From contig NC_036464.1 in the NCBI RefSeq assembly GCF_002775205.1, positions 3,101,817 through 3,165,816 of the forward strand: a stretch of DNA of 64,000 nucleotides, read 5' to 3'. Below, one piece after another: positions 37,079-48,667 of this stretch (position 1 is its first letter; every line of letters starts with the position of its first letter). The notes beneath the pieces were generated by a model. The model did no database searches. It saw only the letters and a program-made list of their open reading frames with translations, and had not been told where the DNA came from. Both the position numbers and the translations under genes were made by a program. Origin of the DNA: Xiphophorus maculatus. Taxonomy: Eukaryota > Chordata > Actinopteri > Cyprinodontiformes > Poeciliidae.

Positions 37079-37579
37079 ATGTCGACGACGTCTCAGAAAC
37101 ACCGCAACTTTGTATCGGAGCCGATGGCGGACAAACCGGTCACGGCGCTGGCCGGGATCGGAGACAGACTGGGCCACAGCCTGATGGAGCAGGGCTACGA
37201 TAAGGTAGAACCCGACAGAACCGCAGAACCGCTCCAGCCCCCAGGGGGCGCTGCCGCTCCAACAGGCACTGCGCATGAACCTTTTGCTTAAAATGTGAAG
37301 GCTTGACCCGGTTTGACCCCTGGTTCTGGTTCTGAACCATCAGTGCCTGCAGGGATCAGAACCAGGACTGCATCAGGTCCAAATGGGTCAGCCCTGAGCT
37401 GAACCTCTGACCCGACCCGGTTCTGTTTCCAGGCCTACGTGGTTCTGGGTCAGTTCCTGCTGCTGAGGAAAGACACGGAGCTGTTCTGCTATTGGCTGAA
37501 GGACGTCACGGCAGCCAATAGCAAGCAGGCTGATGACTGCGCCCAGTGCCTGAAGGAGTGGTGCGACGCCTTCCTGTGA
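37079..37579 (+). CDS. banf1: barrier-to-autointegration factor
   Basis: Small dimeric DNA-bridging protein that binds double-stranded DNA and LEM-domain proteins during nuclear envelope reassembly. Two coding exons, 37079-37204 and 37433-37579, give 90 residues (family 89). The N-terminus reads [20 protein letters not shown], then the helix-hairpin-helix region [20 protein letters not shown], and it ends [10 protein letters not shown] as in BAF. The intron falls after Lys42, before AYVVLGQF. Substitutions such as CYWLKD for the usual REWLKD make it somewhat divergent from human BANF1, so it could be a fish paralogue (banf1-like or banf2); I cannot resolve this without a tree. A probable 5' UTR exon lies about 1.2 kb upstream, and the ATG is 5 bases inside an exon opened by the acceptor at 37071-37073. 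Confidence 0.92.
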
Positions 37580-37697
37580 GGACGCCCCGCCCCTCCAGAG
37601 GCCCCGCCCCTCCAGAGGCCCCGCCCCTCCAGTTCCCACCCTGCGTTGCTGTTCTGAGCTGCCAGATTTTCTCCTCTTTATTCTGTAAAAGTTTGTC

Positions 37698-37703
37698 ATT
37701 AAA
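37698..37703 (+). terminator. banf poly(A) signal
   Basis: ATTAAA about 120 bases after the banf stop codon; no AATAAA was noticed nearby. Confidence 0.45.
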
Positions 37704-37900
37704 TCTTTTTGCCCAGATGTTTGTCTGATTCCTAATGAAGGTCGCCGTTCGTCTGAGCTGCAGGTTCAGCAGGTGAGGGGATCCCTGACAGGTTTGGATC
37801 AGAGTTCTGGTCCAAAGTTTCCGAACCGTCTGGAGGTAAGGAGCCTCAGAACGGACTGAAGGTTCTGGAGCTCCTCCTTCGGCCCCAGAACCTTCTAGAT

Positions 37901-38091
37901 CAGGGGTCTCCCAGTCCCGTCCTCACGGGCTGCCATGCTGCAACTTCTGCTCCAAGACGGCTGAATTCCCTCAGCGGGGTCCATTTAGCTCTGCAATGGG
38001 CCGGTACCGGTACCGAGCCGTTGGTCTGGTCCAGATGTGTTGAGCAGAGCTGCAGGACGGTAGCCCTTGAGGACTGGACTGGGAGACCCCG
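37901..38091. mobile_element. MITE with GGGGTCTCCCAGTCC ends
   Basis: About 190 bp with inverted ends: GGGGTCTCCCAGTCC at the left and its near complement GGACTGGGAGACCCC at the right. This is a familiar fish hAT-type non-autonomous form. A target duplication was not clear. Confidence 0.7.
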
Positions 38092-38099
38092 GATGTCAG

Positions 38100-38280
38100 C
38101 AGAAGGTCCAGAATCTGACAGCAGGGAGCTAAGCTAGCATCAAAACTAGCATTAATGCTAGCATCAAAAGTGTTAGCTTAGCATTAAAGCTAAGCTAACT
38201 CCATCAGAGTCAGCATGACGTTAAAATCTCCCGATATCGATCTGATCAATATTTACCAATAAATCAGATCTAAACTTCAG
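38100..38280. repeat. dispersed GCTAAC/GCTAGC repeat, copy 4
   Basis: GCTAGCATTAATGCTAGC-like head followed by CATCAGAGTCAGCATGACG and ATTTACCAATAAATCAGATC, the common tail. It lies near the 3' end of entpd6. Confidence 0.6.
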
Positions 38281-38319
38281 TGAGAAACTAAGCAGACTGC
38301 AGGGGTCAAAGTTCACAGC

Positions 38320-38325
38320 TTTATT
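38320..38325 (-). terminator. entpd6 poly(A) signal
   Basis: AATAAA on the minus strand, about 240 bases past the entpd6 stop, facing the end of banf. Confidence 0.55.
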
Positions 38326-38563
38326 CACAAAGAAAACCCCAAAAAACCAGAACCAGTCCAAGAGTCCAATTAGTACCGTTCAGAACCAGACCTGGTCCTG
38401 TCCTGTCTGCAGACCCGTCGGTACCGCTCAGCGGTTCTGGTCCAGAACCGACCCAGAAAGTGAGGTCATAGGTCACAGCTTCTGTTCGTCTCCATGGCGC
38501 CTTGATGATCCAGCTGCAGGTCAGAGGTCGCCTGGATGTGTAGAGCCCTTCAGAATAAAAGCA

Positions 38564-41378
38564 TCAGTGTCTCCTGAGGGCCTCCAGGTGCTGGAAGGCG
38601 GCGCCGAGGGCCCAGCTGGCCTCCACCTGGCGGACGGTCCGGGCCAGCTGCAGAACCAGAGCACAGGACGGGTCGGTTCCGGGTCAGAACCGGGTCAGAG
38701 TGTTCTGGAGGTCCGTACTCACCCTGAGCTGCTTGTGGGCCGGGAAGCCGAGCTCCTGCAGCAGAACCGAGATGTAGACCAGGTCCAGACACAGAAACGG
38801 GTTCTGGAGGTCCGGCGGGCCGCGGCACACTGGAGACAGCCGACCAATCAGAGACAGGCAGCGGGTCACATAACTTCCTGGAGGCTTTTTATATGAAGTG
38901 ATGTAGTTTAACAAATTCATCTGGTGTTTTGGAAAATGTGTTTCTGTATTTAATAACAGATAAAAATGTTTTTTCCATTCGATATAAAAAAGGTTTGGCA
39001 GAGTCAGCTGGGTTAGCAAAACCTAATGAACGACAGCAAACATTTTAATATAAAGAAATGTTTAACATTCTGTAAAAATCTGCTCTGGAAGAACCTCCAG
39101 GTTCTGGTTCTGCTGGACCCGACTCCTAATTCTGATGAAGTTAACAGCAGGGTGTGGAAGCTGCAGCCAGGGGGCGCCCTCTCACCTCTCTCCGCAGCCT
39201 GGCCGTAGTCCGACACTCTGATGGTTCCGCCCGCCGCCTCATCTGCAGAACCAGAACCAGAACGTGAGAAACCAGCACTGAGGTTCTGATCCAAACAGAA
39301 CCAGAACCCGTCTCATCCTGGGTCTGCAGGAGGTCCGGTCCTCTCCGGCCTGACCTCTGTGTGCCAACTTAGATCTGCTCCTCCTGTCTGTTGTCCTGAC
39401 CAATCAGAGCGCAGCGTGCTGTAACCAGGGGAAACGGCTCTGAGTCAGGTAAGACTGATCAGGACCAACCAGGTGAAACGATCCGACCGATTCTGGAGGG
39501 TTTTAATCCTGGAAGCTGATTGGCCAGAAGCAGCCAATCAGCAGCCAGTTTAACCAGTCAGTGTGTTGCTGCTTTACCAGTTTTCAAATATACCCAGAAA
39601 ATATTAAATCCCTCAGCTGGTATCGACAGGGTTTAATATACTCTAAATTTGCAGATTTTATATTGAAAATGTTGATTTTCATTTTGTCAAATGCAATAAT
39701 AAGTTTATGAGAAGAAGCTGCTTATCCAGTTATTGTGCCACTAAAAGGGAGTAGAGACTGTAACCATTGAAATATTTATCTTTTTCCAAAATAAAAGAAA
39801 TGCAGTTTAAAATGATAAACAAAATGTATCCAACTAATAACTTCCTGAGGTTTACAATGGATTTGGATAAATGTGAACTGTAAAAAAGCAACTAAAGATT
39901 TAGATCATCTGTTTTTCACATGTGAAATTCTTCACCAGTTCATCTGCAGCCACGGTTCACAAGAGTTTAATCAATGACCAAATCATTGATTATTGTATAA
40001 ATAATGTTTTATTAGCCAAATGTCACTTCTTTAGAACTATTCCTACTTTTATACAGTGTTAGAATGAGTTACATTTGTTTTATAATCTTTGTTTGTTGAA
40101 GCTGAAAAATGCTTTGAAGTTGATCTTTTTTCAAACTTTCATGTTTCGCCCTGTTTTATGTATTTACTTGTTTTTCTCTAAGTTGTTTATTCGTGTTGCC
40201 CTGCTAAAGTGTTTAAGTTGCCTGTTCTGTTTTTGTTCTCTTGGCCTTTATGTGTTTACTGTGAATTCATAATGTAAACATTATGGTGCCTTAATCGGTT
40301 GATTGTATATGTTTATATAAATAACGATAATAAAAAAAGTTTTGCCAGTTTCCTTCCAAGCTAAGCAAAATGTAGCGATGGATGCTAAGATGCTAACCCT
40401 AGCAAACCGCTCAGAAACAATATGGAAACCAACACTAAATCAGATCCATCGCTGCAAACTGATGGATCAATAATCAATGATCAATAATCCAAACAGTTAT
40501 TGATTTCTAATCACTGATTTCTCTAACTGTTTCATCAGCTGCTCCACTGAACACAGACTGATTACTTAGCTGGAGCTAAATCAGAGCTCTGGACTCTTCG
40601 AACCTGACCAGGACGTTATGGCGATAACAGACAGTTAGATCTAAATGTAGCTTGATTAGCAGACATCACTAGCCGAGCCAGAGCCACTGCTGCTCTCCGT
40701 ACCGATGGCCTGGAGGTCGACGGCGCGGTCGTAGTAGAAGGAGAAGGCGTAGAAGTCGACGTCCGCCGCCTCAGGCGCCGCGCTCAGCTTCCTGTACAGA
40801 ACCTTCTGGACTTTGTTCAGGCACGCCTCGTAAACCGGCTCCCCTGGAAACGGAGACAGCACTCAGGTTCCTACCCGTTGCATGCTGGGAAATCTCACAG
40901 ACCAATCAGATGCCTCTACCTTCCTTCTGGCCCTTCAGGGTGTAGATGACGTCAGCGTGTTCCCAGCTTCCCGAGAACTCTGGAGCAAGGCAGGGGCTGA
41001 CCCGCTCAGTGCTGCCCCCTGCTGCAGGAACACAGAAACACATGCTAGCCTTTAGCTACAGGAAGCACTGCCAGGCACTTCCTGCTTCCTGTTCCAGCCT
41101 GAAAACACACCCAGGAACAGGAAGTCAAACAGGAAACACACAGAACCAGGTTCTGGTTCAACATGGTTCATTTCAACACCCAGTTTACAGAACCAGAACC
41201 GGACCGATAAACACATCATGACTTAAGGCCAGGTCAAAGGTCAGATACTTACAGGGGGAAACGTCCACGCCTCCAAGGACAGCGAGCCGAGCCGACATCA
41301 GACCCAGACCCAGATAGCTGCAGACAGACAGGAAGTCACTGACCGACGGGTCCAATGGGTCACATGACTGACATGTAG

Positions 41379-41421
<43 letters not shown>

Positions 41422-44321
41422 ATTTGTTTCTAATACCTTGTGGGAACCATTTTCCTGACATATACTACGTTGTGGGTACCCGCTGCTCCTAGTGGGACCG
41501 AAGCCTGGGCCCCACAAGGGGAAAGGCTGTTTTTGGGTCAGGGGTCAGATTTAGAACTAAGGTGTGAATTGAGTTTTGGTTGGTTAGGATTAGGATTAGG
41601 ATTAGGATTAGGCTGTAGAAATGAATGGAAGTCAATGGAAAGTCCCCATAAAGACAGCCACGCAAATGTGTGTGTACCTGTGTGTGTAGACGGTGTGTGT
41701 GTGTTGACGGTGTGTGTACCTGTGTGTGAATACGGTGTGTGTACCTGTGTGTGTAGACGGTGTGTGTACCTGTGTGTGTAGACGGTGTGTGTACCTGTGT
41801 GTGTAGACGGTGTGTGTACCTGTGTGTGTAGACAGTGTGTGTACCTGTGTGTGAAGACGGTGTGTGTACCTGTGTGTGTAGACAGTGTGTGTAGACGGTG
41901 TGTGTAGACGGTGTGTGTACCTGTGTGTGTAGACGGTGTGTGTACCTGTGTGTGTAGACGGTGTGTGTACCTGTGTGTGTAGACGGTGTGTGTACCTGTG
42001 TGTGTAGACGGTGTGTGTACCTGTGTGTGAAGACGGTGTGTGTACCTGTGTGTGTAGACGGTGTGTGTACCTGTGTGTGTAGACGGTGTGTGTACCTGTG
42101 TGTGTAGACGGTGTGTGTACCTGTGTGTGTAGACGGTGTGTGTACCTGTGTGTGTAGACGGTGTGTGTACCTGTGTGTGTAGACGGTGTGTGCGCGGTTG
42201 AACATCTGGAAGGATCTGATGTCATCAATCGCCGACGTCTGGATGGTTTTCTGTAATGAAGAGAGAACAACAGATTCTGGTTCTGGTTTTGGGCCTGTGA
42301 TCAGAACCGAGGTGAACAAAGCGGGCCGGATCAGAACCGTCCTCACCTCATGGCGGGGACTGAAGGTGATCTGGGTCGAGCCGCCGCCGAGGTCCAACAT
42401 CCCAACGGTGGGCCGGTCCAGACCCTGTAGCCCGCCTGGAACCAGAACACCGCTTTATCAGAACCGGGTTCAGAGCTCCAGATCCCGTGTCTCCCAGGCT
42501 CAGTGAAGGCACCACCAGGACCTCTGGCCCGGTTCTCTGCTGGTCCAGAACCCGTTCCGGACGGGTTCTACCTGTCCCCCTCCAGAGAACAGAACCGATC
42601 TGGACCAACCGGCCGGGTTCTTCAGAACCACCGGTCCTCCAGGCGTCGGATCGGATCAGAACTTCCTGTTTCTGCTCACCTGTCAGGAAGTTGATGGTGA
42701 TCCAGGCTGAGATCCCTGAGGAGAGAAGAAGAACCGAGTCAGGTTCTGAAACCTCACCAGAACCCTTCCAGACTCTTGGTTCTGAAGGAGGCAGAACCCG
42801 GTATTGGGTCGGTTCTGGAGTTCTCCTGGAGCATTTGGCTCTCAGCTGGACCGGACCAGAACCATTCCTCCAGGTTCAGGTGGTTCTGGACGTTCTCACC
42901 TCCTGGTCCAGAACCCGACCCAGTGATCCCAGGTTCTGGAATCGGGCCGGTTCTCCAGAACCTAGTCCTTTTAAAATCTTTCATAAGCAGTCCATGTGGG
43001 TCAGAACCGGTTTCAGAACCAGGTTCACCATCCATTAGTCTGACGGATTATCTGCTGTCACATGGCTCCTCCAGCACCGGTACCACCGGTACCAGCCCGG
43101 ATCACCAGGCCCATACGGCCCTCCTAATAAACAATGTTCGGTCCGGTCCGGTCCGCTAACGGACCTGCTCCAGATCCCAGCAGCCGGTCTGATCTGAAGT
43201 CCAGAACGTAAGGCTGAGGTTCTGATAGAACCTGACTGACCCGGTCGGGTCGTGTTGCTTGGAGACGGATCAGTTTTCAGAAGATGCAGCAGGGTCAAAG
43301 GTCATGGCTGAAAGGCTCCGATGGCGACCTGCCTGCTGACCGGGTTCTGGAGAACCTCCACAAGTTCCAGAACCAGCTGATCCGCCCTGGTACCGATCCG
43401 GTTCTGGAGCGGACGTACCTTCGTCGGTTCCGTCCATGATGGACACGCTGTCCTCCGTGGACAGGAAGGGAGACTCCTGGAACAGCGCCCTCACCTGGAC
43501 AACGAGAGAACCGGGTCAGAACCAGAACCAGCAGAACGGGTCACAGCTGCTTTACTGGGACCAGAACCGCTGGACGGGTTCCCACCATCAGAACCGAACA
43601 TCGTTCTACCAGAACCTCACAGCCAAAGCTTCCGGGTCAAACAGAACCAGCTCAGAAGCAGAACTGGGTCAGAACCTCACCCGATCCAGCAGCTGCTCGG
43701 CCCGGTCTCCAGGCAGCAGCCTCAGGCCGGCCGTGGCCTTCAGAACCACGGGGGTTCTGGTCCACTGGGACGGGGGGACGACGGAGCGGGCCAGGTCCAA
43801 CAGCGCCACGATGCCGGCGGAGCACTGCAGAGACGAGACCACACATCACCGATCAGAACCAGAACCGGACCCGGGTTTACCCGGTTTCCCCTCTGACCTT
43901 CTGGGGGTCGTCGGCGTACGTGGAGAGGCCCGGTTCTATGGCCCGGAACGTCTCCCGGTCCAGACTGGGAGACCCTGAGGAGGAGGAACAAACCCAGTTC
44001 AGCACGACCAGAACCAGAACCTCAGTCTGTCCCAATTAACAGCAGTTAGAACCTTCAGAACCACCAGAACCCGGTACCTGGGTTCCCCATCTGGAACCGG
44101 AACACGTGGACTCTGGTCCCAGTGCTCCCAGCATCAAACATGACTTCGTACTGGAATCCGTCTCCTTCAGAGGAACCGGGCCGGTCCGGTTCGGTTCTGT
44201 GTGAGGCGGGTCGGTGCGGCGGCGGCTGGTAGGATGATGAGGAGGAGAACCGCTGGAGGAAGAGGACCAGGACCAGAACCAGAACCAGGAGGAGGAACAG
44301 GGCGGCCATCTTGAATCGCAT
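38564..44321 (-). CDS. entpd6: ectonucleoside triphosphate diphosphohydrolase 6
   Basis: GDA1/CD39-family nucleotidase that hydrolyses nucleoside diphosphates in the Golgi or after secretion. Thirteen exons on the minus strand: 44321-44078, 43974-43898, 43824-43681, 43494-43419, 42715-42680, 42435-42347, 42250-42171, 41317-41253, 41021-40920, 40843-40703, 39242-39186, 38829-38723, 38647-38564. Phases agree and give 433 residues. A signal-anchor spans about residues 6-23. Apyrase regions are visible: [13 protein letters not shown] (62-74), KATAGLR (136-142), [17 protein letters not shown] (174-190), [12 protein letters not shown] (206-217), plus [16 protein letters not shown] and VEASWALG near the C-terminus. 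Human ENTPD6 is about 50 residues longer at the N-terminus. ENTPD5 is the alternative, but the neighbours are those of ENTPD6. Exon 7 ends at the edge of a 25-bp minisatellite (see findings). The gene is convergent with banf and divergent from vsx1. Confidence 0.95.
39243..40702 (-). other. entpd6 intron, AT-rich
   Basis: No exon between 39243 and 40702. The middle (39590-40340) is AT-rich and may be an old retroelement 3' end (it closes with ATAATAAAAAAAG), but no coding trace was identified. Confidence 0.4.
41385..41668 (-). mobile_element. CA-flanked repeat, intact copy
   Basis: Bounded by (TG)n runs and containing CCTTGTGGGAACCATTTTCC, GGGCCCCACAAGGGG, a short (TTAGGA)n run and GAAATGAATGGAAGTCAATG. 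Its complement matches the interrupted copy at 28060-30172. It borders the entpd6 minisatellite. Confidence 0.7.
41669..42192. repeat. 25-bp minisatellite containing a splice donor
   Basis: About 20 units. On the minus strand each unit starts GTACACACACCGTC and ends TACACACACAG, so every junction reads CAG/GTACAC. The first unit holds the real end of entpd6 exon 7 (42250-42171). Long open frames here are due to the stop-free repeat. Confidence 0.95.
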
Positions 44322-45158
44322 TCTGGAACCACACAGAACCTTCAACAAGAGCAGAACCCGACCCGGTACCACAGACCTGTCATCAGCTGGTACCACGTCT
44401 CTGGTTCTGGTTCTACTTCGACGGGAACCGGTCCCACAACCTCTTAACCAGACCGGTCTCCTGCTGAACCTGGACGGTTCTGCTCAGGACCAGTTTAATC
44501 AGTCTGATGACCCGGTTCTGGTTCAGCTCCAGGTTTTGGGTCAGAACCACCAGCTCAGCCCCCAGCATGATGCTGCCACCACCGGAACAGAACCGATCCG
44601 GACTCTGAAAGGTTCTGCTTTGGTTTCATCCGACCCGGTTCTGGGTTGACATGTCCTCCAGGAGGTTCTGGCTCAGTTTATCTGATCTGTTTGGTTCTGA
44701 ACGGATCGGTCCAGAACCAGAACCAGATGACTGAGACTTCTGAACGGAACCTTTATGGACCTGTAATCAGATGGTTCTAAGCCTGAAGCTTTATGATGAA
44801 CCGAACCGGGTCTGGCAGCAGAACCAGAACCTCCTGACCATTAGAAAGAGGGAAGCAGAACTCACTTGGTTCCGAAGGTTGAGTTCGAGCCCAGGTTCCG
44901 ACTCGGTTCTGATGATGATGATGATGGCGTGCCGAACCGGGTCAGCTCAGACTGAAGCCGGTTGGTCTTCAGGTTCCGTTCAAATAACCCAACATGACCC
45001 AGAAGAACTCTCCGAACCGGACAGTTCCTGAACCGAACCGAACCGAACCGAACCAGTCAGCTGCTCCAGGTCAGCTGGACTCCAGCAGAACCTACCGGTA
45101 CCGACCCGGCCAAGTTCCGGATAAACTACATCCTCTGTTTACAACCGGCGCGCAATGA

Positions 45159-45166
45159 TGACGTCA
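45159..45166. promoter_or_regulatory. CRE palindrome upstream of entpd6
   Basis: TGACGTCA inside a CG-rich stretch (45140-45200) that has two further ACGT cores. It lies about 840 bases upstream of the entpd6 ATG and could mark its promoter if there is a long or spliced 5' UTR. Confidence 0.35.
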
Positions 45167-45701
45167 GGCCACGCACGGTGACGTGAACGGTTATACGTCA
45201 CTAATCAGATGCTTTTTTGAAACATTATTTTTATTTGAATTTTATAGGAACCATTTATTAATTTGTTACATTATTAATAGAGATTTAATTCACAAATGTA
45301 AATATGAATATATTTAATATGAATAAACATGATTTAAATATTTAGGTTACAAATAAACAACCAGATAAAATCCATCAGAAACTAATTACATTTCCACACC
45401 AACAATTTTCTTTAATGTTATTTACCAGGGTCACATATATTAATTTTCAAAAATGAGTTTTGAATATTTAACAAATGAAGACCAAACCTGCTCAAATTTT
45501 TCTTGCTTCTCTTTTGATTATTTGATTTTATTTTATTCTATATATGTTTTTACAAGCATTTAGTTTTTATTCAGGTTTCCTGAGTGAATATGAGTCAAAT
45601 ATTAAACCAAATGACACAACAGACAATAAAATAATAAAGCCTAATAAACTGAACAGCTGGAATTATTGTACAGAGTTTTAATCGGTCCAGTCAAAACTTT
45701 A

Positions 45702-45742
45702 ACCGGACCGGACCGGACCGGACCGGACCGGACCGGACCGGA
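45702..45742. repeat. (GGACC)n microsatellite
   Basis: About eight GGACC pentamers; a shorter run occurs near 50353-50374. Confidence 0.9.
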
Positions 45743-46323
45743 GTCTTCCAGGCATTTTCTCAGCGTTGAACTGAAGTGAAATTTATTTTAGGAAACATCA
45801 AAGGTTGGAGGAAATTTTCAGAAATGTACATTTGAGTAGGTAAAATAATAATCAGGTTATTAACTATAAATTTAATTTAGTTGTAAGTTAAAGTTGGAAT
45901 ATTTAGATTGTTGGTCAGAATCAACAACCTAAAAACCTCCAAAATTTAGATGTAAAACTTCAAGAAAAGAATAAATGTTGCAAAGTTTCTCCTTCAGATT
46001 GACAGAAATACAAACAATATAATATGTTTGTCAATATTAATGTTAGTATTTTTTACATATCAGTGACGTGTTGAGAGGCTCTGATGTCATAATCAGATTT
46101 ACAAATAAAACCTGCATGTTATCGTTTACATGAGGAGACATTTTTCTTCAACAAGTCATCCAGAGCAACAAGTCATCTGCGCTGCTGCTGTATAATAACT
46201 GTTAACTCAAACAGACATGAAGATATTATGAAGGAAAAACTGTTAATAACTCAAACCTCGTCTTTCTCTGTATCACAGCAGCTGCTGAGAACTGATGATG
46301 TTTTCTTCTCCGTCTTTTCCCCA

Positions 46324-46507
46324 GGCGGTGCACCAGGTCCTCCATGTCCTCCAGGTCCTCCATGTCCTCCATGGTGTCCTCCAGGTCCTCAGGTCCTCCA
46401 TGTCCTCTGTGTCCTCCAGGTCCTCCATGTCCTCCAGGTCCTCCATGTCCTCTGTGTCCTCCAGGTCCTCCGTGTCCTCCAGGTCCTCCATGTCCTCCAG
46501 GTCCTCA
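46324..46507. repeat. TCCTCCATG/TCCTCCAGG tandem repeat
   Basis: About twenty 9-bp words arranged in 18-bp units. All frames are open and one gives a collagen-like Gly-Pro-Pro pattern by chance. Confidence 0.9.
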
Positions 46508-46711
46508 GCTCTGGTATCTTCACTGAGTTTTTCCTTCAAGTCTTTTTCTCAGACGTTCCATTTTCTTTTTATCGATTTTCTCCTTCAGCTCCACATTTTC
46601 ACTGTTTAACATTTTCCTCCATCTCTGCCGGCCTGGACTGACCTTTAACCTCTGATGAGGTGAATTCAGAGGCCTTGGTGCCGATCGCAGCACAGATATA
46701 CCAGCATGCTA

Positions 46712-47527
46712 AGCTATTCCTACTGGTTCTTACTGGTTCCTACTGGTTCTTACTGGTTCCTACTGGTTCCTGCTGGTTCTCACTGGTTCCTGCTGGTTCT
46801 TACTGGTTCCTGCTGGTTCTTACTGGTTCCTACTGATTCTTACTGGTTCCTGCTGGTTCTCACTGGTTCCTGCTGGTTCTTACTGGTTCCTGCTGGTTCT
46901 CACTGGTTCCTGCTGGTTCTTACTGGTTCCTGCTGGTTCTCACTGGTTCCTGCTGGTTCTCACTGGTTCCTGCTGGTTCTTACTGGTTCCTGCTGGTTCT
47001 TACTGGTTCCTGCTGGTTCTCACTGGTTCCTGCTGGTTTCTACTGGTTCTTACTGGTTCCTGCTGGTTCTCACTGGTTCCTGCTGGTTCTTACTGGTTCC
47101 TACTGGTTCTCACTGGTTCCTGCTGGTTCTTACTGGTTCCTGCTGGTTCTCACTGGTTCCTGCTGGTTCTTACTGGTTCCTGCTGGTTCTTACTGGTTCC
47201 TGCTGGTTCTCACTGGTTCCTGCTGGTTTCTACTGGTTCTTACTGGTTCCTGCTGGTTCTCACTGGTTCCTGCTGGTTCTTACTGGTTCCTACTGGTTCC
47301 TACTGGTTCTTACTGGTTCCCGCTGGTTCCCGCTGGTTCCTACTGGTTCTTACTGGTTCCTGCTGGTTCTCACTGGTTCCTGCTGGTTCTCACTGGTTCC
47401 TGCTGGTTCTCACTGGTTCCTGCTGGTTCTTACTGGTTCCTACTGGTTCCTACTGGTTCTTACTGGTTCCCGCTGGTTCCCGCTGGTTCCTACTGGTTCT
47501 TACTGGTTCCTGCTGGTTCTCACTGGT
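46712..47527. repeat. TACTGGTTCC/TGCTGGTTCT satellite
   Basis: About 80 decamers alternating in 20-bp units with higher-order blocks, for example 47085-47290. The 291-codon open frame is repeat-driven. The decamer itself contains GGTTC, the core of the dispersed GGTTCTG word. Confidence 0.95.
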
Positions 47528-48289
47528 GAGTGGGCTGCCTCCACACAGCGGTCAGGGTTTCATGGGTTTTCTGGAAACTGACCAGACACATGAAACCAGA
47601 AGGAGAGAAACTCCAGTTGAACTAAAAAGCTGAAACTAAAATGATCCAGAATCCCAGGAGTCAAATTTTGCACCAGATTAAGATTAAAAATATAATAAAC
47701 AATAACCCGGACCTTCAAACCTGCTGGTGGCTCTGCCCCCTCATTGACTCATTAATCTACAGCAGCCAATCAGATCCTTGATGTTCTGCTGACAACCTGA
47801 CGCTCAGCTTCATCACCTCCTTCTCCTCCTCCTCCTCGCTGTGCCTGTCATGGCCGCCATAAGCCTCTAATGGCTGTTTATCAGTTAATGGCGGCTCTGA
47901 CCTTAATGGTTCTGTAATCTGCTGCTGCTTTTCATTTCATCACTCTGATGGTTCAGCAGAACAAAAGCTGAGTGGTTCCTAATCGGCCGCAGATTTACAC
48001 ACAGATCACCGAGACGCCGATCAAACGCCGTCTCCATGGCGACGCAAGCAGCTGGGGAACGTCTGGGGAAAGTGGGCTGGGCCGGTTCTGGTCTGCAGGC
48101 CTCAGCTGGTTGCCTTGGTGACCCACCTGAACTCTGGGAGGAAGACGATCCACTCAAACATCCGACCTGCTGACAGGAAGTGGGTTGGTTCTGTTCATGT
48201 GGTTCAGCAGCGAAACCTGCTGGGTTCGGACCGGTTCCTCCAGCAGAACCACGCAGTGAGCACGCGGCGGTAAGTGGGTCATGTGACCA

Positions 48290-48624
48290 TCAGCAGGATT
48301 ATTAGGACTAATGGAGGATTTCTGCTGCCATAATTCAGCTTCATAACTGCAGGAAGACGCGGCTGGATTAGACATCTGGACCGAACTTCTGATCCTGATT
48401 AGGACGAGAACGATTATCATCTGGAGGAACTGGGCAGGCTGCTGCAGCACCTACTGGCTGCTGCAGCACCAACATGCCTGCTGCTGCAGCAGGACAATCT
48501 CCTGACTCAGGTCTACTGGAGCATCAAGATCAGAACTGGAACTCTGGTTTAACCTCAACCTGCAGCAACACGCTGCAGCACATTGGGGTCATGGTAGCGT
48601 GTCCTGCAGCCTCTACCAGTCGCT

Positions 48625-48667
<43 letters not shown>

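Larger units (their letters stand above)
44322..46320. other. entpd6 upstream region
   Basis: The first 800 bases are dense in GGTTCTG/CAGAACC words and end at the CRE-containing stretch. From 45200 the sequence is AT-rich, broken by a (GGACC)n run at 45702-45742. No exon was recognised. Confidence 0.5.

Noticed and set aside
41586-41612. Telomere-like TTAGGA run
   Set aside because: Only about four to five units of TTAGGA, not TTAGGG, and part of a dispersed repeat seen twice in the window.
41489-42400. 303-codon minus-strand frame with His-Thr repeats
   Set aside because: Only its two ends are entpd6 exons; the rest is the intronic minisatellite.
46228-46641. Collagen-like Gly-Pro-Pro frame
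   Set aside because: Comes from the TCCTCCAGG tandem repeat; other frames are equally open.
46706-47581. 291-codon frame rich in Trp-Phe-Leu-Leu-Val
   Set aside because: Product of the GGTTC decamer satellite, not a protein gene.
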